Shown: positions 5,896 through 8,487 of the stretch, one piece after another | Layout: each line of letters opens with the position of its first letter | How positions within the stretch are numbered: position 1 is the first letter of the stretch | From: CAZBWE01 sp964568985 | GTDB taxonomy: Bacteria > Planctomycetota > Phycisphaerae > Sedimentisphaerales > Anaerobacaceae | Length of the DNA stretch: 8,487 nucleotides | Reading direction: 5' to 3' | NCBI GenBank assembly: GCA_964568985.1 | Contig: CAZMSP010000087.1 | Coordinates: 1-8,487 of the forward strand | Made by a program: the position numbers and the translations under genes | The notes under the pieces: generated by a model | The model's input: the letters and a program-made list of their open reading frames with translations, nothing else | Told to the model about the DNA's origin: nothing | Database searches by the model: none

Positions 5896-6378
5896 ATGCC
5901 TATGCCTTTTAATGCAGATGAAGTGTTCGAGATGGCCGAGCAAATTGAAAGAAACGGAGCGAAGTTTTACCGCGCTGCAGCGAAGAAATTTACGGACATC
6001 CGTCAGGTCCTGCTTGACCTTGCTGCTATGGAAGATGAGCACCTAAAGACTTTTCAGACTATGCGCGCCGAGCTTTCAGCTTCGCAAATGGAACCGCCTG
6101 TCTTCGACCCTGATAATCAGGTCCAGATGTATCTCCAGGTAATGGCGGACGGACACGTTTTTGACATCAAAGCTGACCCTGCTGAGAAACTAACCGGCCG
6201 GGAAACAGTGCAGGATGCTCTCAAAACGGCTATCGGCCTCGAAAAGGATTCCATCGCTTTCTATGTCGGCCTGAAAGAGTGCGTTCCAAGTAAAGCCGGC
6301 AAGGAAAAGGTCCAAGCCATAATCAAAGAAGAGTTGGGCCATATTGCCGTCTTGAACCAAAAAATGGCTGATTTATAA
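5896..6378 (+). CDS. Ferritin-like diiron protein (rubrerythrin-related, no rubredoxin domain)
   Basis: 160 residues. Two helix pairs show the ferritin-like pattern: E18 and E46-x2-H49 in the first half, E116 and E146-x2-H149 in the second, matching the E...ExxH plus E...ExxH diiron set. There is no CxxC pair, so it lacks the rubredoxin domain of true rubrerythrin. A loop at about 60-105 separates the halves. Related proteins are annotated as ferritin family or rubrerythrin-like; peroxide reduction or iron handling is likely, but which is unknown. The ATG has AAGGAG seven bases upstream, and that site overlaps the stop of the ferritin remnant, suggesting translational coupling. The neighbouring genes support a role in oxygen defence. 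Confidence 0.82.
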   Translation: MPMPFNADEVFEMAEQIERNGAKFYRAAAKKFTDIRQVLLDLAAMEDEHLKTFQTMRAELSASQMEPPVFDPDNQVQMYLQVMADGHVFDIKADPAEKLTGRETVQDALKTAIGLEKDSIAFYVGLKECVPSKAGKEKVQAIIKEELGHIAVLNQKMADL

Positions 6379-6439
6379 TAGCCGGATATTGCGCTACTAA
6401 GCAATCACCGCAAAATGAAGCTGTTTTCAAGAGGGGCAA

Positions 6440-7150
6440 ATGGTTGATTTAGAGACCCTATTCAAGCTAAGCTATGGTATGTGTATAATCAGCTCGAAGA
6501 AGGATGACCGCATCAATGGTTGTATCATCAACACGGTATTTCAAATTGTTCCTGAGCCGCTGATGATAGCGGTCAGCGTAAACAGAAAGTGTTTAACTCA
6601 CGAATTTATTACCGGCAGCAAAGTTTTCAGTATTTCTATCCTCTCGCAGCAAACGCCGATGCCTTTTATAGGAAAATTCGGCTTCAGGACCGGCAGGGAC
6701 ATAGATAAATTTGAGAATATAAGATACGAGACAGGCCAGACAGGTGTGCCGATAGTCCTCGATAACACCGTAGCAGCCATTGAAGCGGAGGTCGCCGAAA
6801 GTATTGATATCGTAACCCACACGTTATTCATCGCAAAAATAGTCGCCTGCCGGACGCTTAACGATGCCGCCGAACCGATGACTTACGCCTACTACCGCGA
6901 CATCAAGCAAGGCAGAACACCGGAAACCGCCGCTACGTACATCAAGACAAAACAAAAGGGTGAAATAAAAAAAGGAGTAAAAAATATTATGAAATACAAA
7001 TGCAAAATATGTGGATACATTTACGACCCCGCTGCAGGCGACCCCGAAAATGGAGTAGAACCGGGAACCACCTTCAAAGATTTGCCGGATGACTGGGTCT
7101 GCCCGGAATGTGGAGCCGCCAAAGACCAGTTCGAGCCCGTAGAGGATTAA
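6440..7150 (+). CDS. hrb: Flavin reductase-rubredoxin fusion (high-molecular-weight rubredoxin)
   Basis: 236 residues. Residues about 1-165 form an FMN-binding flavin-reductase-like domain, with the conserved NTVFQ (31-35), FGFRTGRDIDKF (80-91) and EPMTYAYY (145-152) stretches of the Hrb-type proteins. A linker of about 18 residues leads to a full rubredoxin domain (184-236) with C188-x2-C191 and C221-x2-C224. Hrb of Moorella acts as an NAD(P)H:rubredoxin oxidoreductase and donates electrons to flavodiiron proteins, rubrerythrins and superoxide reductase. That fits its place beside rubrerythrin and desulfoferrodoxin, in front of an NADPH-producing dehydrogenase. The start ATG has AAGAGGGG about three bases upstream. 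A second in-frame start lies at 6989. Confidence 0.9.
   Translation: MVDLETLFKLSYGMCIISSKKDDRINGCIINTVFQIVPEPLMIAVSVNRKCLTHEFITGSKVFSISILSQQTPMPFIGKFGFRTGRDIDKFENIRYETGQTGVPIVLDNTVAAIEAEVAESIDIVTHTLFIAKIVACRTLNDAAEPMTYAYYRDIKQGRTPETAATYIKTKQKGEIKKGVKNIMKYKCKICGYIYDPAAGDPENGVEPGTTFKDLPDDWVCPECGAAKDQFEPVED
6973..6977 (+). promoter_or_regulatory. Internal Shine-Dalgarno before the rubredoxin domain
   Basis: AGGAG stands 11 bases before the in-frame ATG at 6989, in an A-rich stretch (6961-6988) that looks like an intergenic spacer although it is translated as part of the fusion linker. Confidence 0.5.
6989..7150 (+). CDS. Possible separately translated rubredoxin nested in hrb
   Basis: Starting at the in-frame ATG 6989 gives a 53-residue protein, the standard length of a free rubredoxin, beginning with the typical M-x-K-x-x-C-x-x-C-G-Y-x-Y form and ending D-x-F-E-P-V-E-D. 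Cys pairs fall at positions 5/8 and 38/41. With its own AGGAG it could be made both as the tail of the flavoprotein and as a free electron carrier. The sequence shows the start signals; use of them is inference. Confidence 0.45.
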   Translation: MKYKCKICGYIYDPAAGDPENGVEPGTTFKDLPDDWVCPECGAAKDQFEPVED

Positions 7151-7174
7151 GCATAAAGTTGCAGGATATGCGCT

Positions 7175-8487
7175 ATGCAGAAAATTCAGCCATCTTTAAC
7201 TACGCAGGATATTCTATGTGCAGAAGTAGCAGCCCCGCCGAATGCCCTAATTGTCTTTGGTGCATCGGGCGACCTGACCCGGCGCAAACTGCTGCCGAGC
7301 ATCTTCGAGATTTTTACGCAGAACCTGCTCGATGAAAAATTTTACCTTTTAGGTGCGGGCAGAAAAAAACTATCAGACGATGACTTCCGCAAAGTCGCTC
7401 AGCAGGCGATACGACAGAATTCTATTGATGCAACAACGAAAGATTTAAATTCTTTTACAGAAAAGCTCTACTATATAGATGGTGATTACAGTGATGCTGC
7501 CTTTTATGCTCACATTAAAACAAAGCTCACCGAATTAGACAAAAGCCACAACGTTGATGGCAGCCGTGTTTTTTATCTTGCCGTTCCCCCGCCCCTGTAC
7601 AGCACAATCGTCGAGCATCTCGGCCAGGCGGGATTATCGTGTCCCGGCGAACCATCCTCACGGCACAACGTCAGGTTAGTCGTGGAAAAACCCTTCGGCA
7701 GGGATTTGCAAAGCGCTACCGAGCTAAACAAAATAATCCACAATTGCTTCGACGAGTCGCAGGTCTATCGTATCGACCACTATCTCGGCAAAGATACTGT
7801 TCAAAATATCCTGATGTTCAGGTTTGCAAATGCAATCTTTGAGCCGGTCTGGAACCGCAATTTTATAGACCACGTTCAGATTACAATAGCTGAATCGGTC
7901 GGCGTCGAGCATCGCGGCAGCTATTACGACAAAGCCGGGGCGATGCGGGACATATTTCAAAATCACATGCTGCAAATGCTCGCTCTCGTAGCGATGGAGC
8001 CGCCCACTTCATTCGATGCCGACCATATCCGTGATGAAAAAGTCAAACTGCTGCGCTCGATTCGGCCGTTAAAAAATGATTCTTTCGTCCGGGGTCAATA
8101 TGGCCCCGGCTCAATAAACGATAAGAAAGTTGTCGGCTATCGGCAAGAGCCGGAAGTTGACCCTGACTCCAAAACCGAGACCTTCGTCGCCGCAAAGCTC
8201 TTCATCGACAATTTGCGATGGAAGGACGTCCCCTTTTATCTGCGGACCGGCAAACGGCTGGCAACAAAAGATACCGAAATCGCCATTACCTTCAAAAAAG
8301 TCCCGCACTCGATGTTTGCTTCAACCGGCCTCGGCGATATGCCGCCCAATATCCTGATACTGCAAATTCAGCCGGAGGAAGGGATTTCCCTGAGTTTCCA
8401 GGCCAAGCGGCCCGGCTCGAAGATTTGTATGAGCACGTTGAATATGAATTTTAATTACAGAAGCGTTTTCCTTACCGATATGCCGGA
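7175..8487 (+). CDS. zwf: Glucose-6-phosphate 1-dehydrogenase, 3' end cut by window
   Basis: About 437 codons are present; the family is usually 480-510 residues, so roughly the last 50-70 are missing. It oxidises glucose 6-phosphate to 6-phosphogluconolactone, making NADPH at the entry to the oxidative pentose phosphate pathway. The nucleotide-binding GASGDLTRRK begins at G29, EKPFG lies at 171-175, the substrate motif RIDHYLGK at 199-206, the catalytic-base His is H264 in QNH, and FYLRTGKRL lies at 354-362. The start at 7175 has AGGA eight bases upstream and an in-frame stop at 7154; ATG 7168 is out of frame. It follows hrb by 24 bases, so it is probably co-transcribed and may supply reductant to the oxygen-defence enzymes. 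Confidence 0.95.
   Translation, partial: MQKIQPSLTTQDILCAEVAAPPNALIVFGASGDLTRRKLLPSIFEIFTQNLLDEKFYLLGAGRKKLSDDDFRKVAQQAIRQNSIDATTKDLNSFTEKLYYIDGDYSDAAFYAHIKTKLTELDKSHNVDGSRVFYLAVPPPLYSTIVEHLGQAGLSCPGEPSSRHNVRLVVEKPFGRDLQSATELNKIIHNCFDESQVYRIDHYLGKDTVQNILMFRFANAIFEPVWNRNFIDHVQITIAESVGVEHRGSYYDKAGAMRDIFQNHMLQMLALVAMEPPTSFDADHIRDEKVKLLRSIRPLKNDSFVRGQYGPGSINDKKVVGYRQEPEVDPDSKTETFVAAKLFIDNLRWKDVPFYLRTGKRLATKDTEIAITFKKVPHSMFASTGLGDMPPNILILQIQPEEGISLSFQAKRPGSKICMSTLNMNFNYRSVFLTDMP

Noticed and set aside
6388..6405. Inverted repeat ATTGC/GCAAT between the ferritin-like gene and hrb
   Set aside because: Five-base stem without a T run; too weak for a terminator call.
7151..7171. Five-base stem (GCATA/TATGC) enclosing the zwf ribosome site
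   Set aside because: Too short to be a convincing RNA switch; no alternative pairing seen.
7108..7335. Plus-strand frame across the hrb end and the zwf start
   Set aside because: It overlaps two recognisable genes in another frame and its product has no family features.
1..8487. CRISPR array, tRNA, rRNA, insertion sequence or phage genes
   Set aside because: No spaced direct repeats, cloverleaf, rRNA-like stretch, transposase motif or terminal inverted repeats were seen; the only repeats are inside the coiled-coil gene.

Overview
The window reads as part of the chromosome of an anaerobic or oxygen-avoiding bacterium. It carries desulfoferrodoxin, rubrerythrin, a second ferritin-like diiron protein and a flavoprotein-rubredoxin, and no catalase or superoxide dismutase is seen. 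The species cannot be named from the sequence. A sediment bacterium, for instance an anaerobic planctomycete or a sulfate-reducer-like lineage, would fit, but that is a low-confidence guess. The window ends inside a gene.

Layout: (1) 4-1782, minus strand: a 592-residue Ala/Glu/Lys/Arg-rich coiled-coil protein with internal repeats and a C-terminal two-CxxC zinc-ribbon-like tail. It has a near-consensus promoter of its own at 1867-1895. (2) 1783-2158: a divergent intergenic region holding that promoter and a second, plus-strand promoter (2094-2122) followed by a 7-1-7 dyad that looks like a PerR/Fur-type operator. (3) 2159-8487, plus strand, an unbroken co-directional run: perR, L-lactate dehydrogenase, a YHS-domain ArsP-type permease, rubrerythrin, desulfoferrodoxin, an 18-codon remnant that looks like the start of a ferritin gene, a ferritin-like protein, a flavin reductase-rubredoxin fusion, and glucose-6-phosphate dehydrogenase (cut by the window end). 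Gaps are 2 to 77 bases, so one or a few transcripts are likely.

How the genes could work together (inference): PerR senses peroxide and controls the run from its own promoter. Glucose-6-phosphate dehydrogenase supplies NADPH; the flavoprotein-rubredoxin passes electrons from NAD(P)H to rubredoxin-type centres; desulfoferrodoxin reduces superoxide to peroxide and rubrerythrin reduces peroxide to water. This would be a complete reductive oxygen-defence route in one cluster. Lactate dehydrogenase may dispose of NADH or pyruvate under the same control. The permease may handle a metal or metalloid.

The most interesting points are the ferritin-like 18-codon remnant wedged between two intact genes, the in-frame rubredoxin start with its own Shine-Dalgarno inside the fusion gene, the repeat architecture of the coiled-coil protein, and the promoter/operator arrangement in front of perR.
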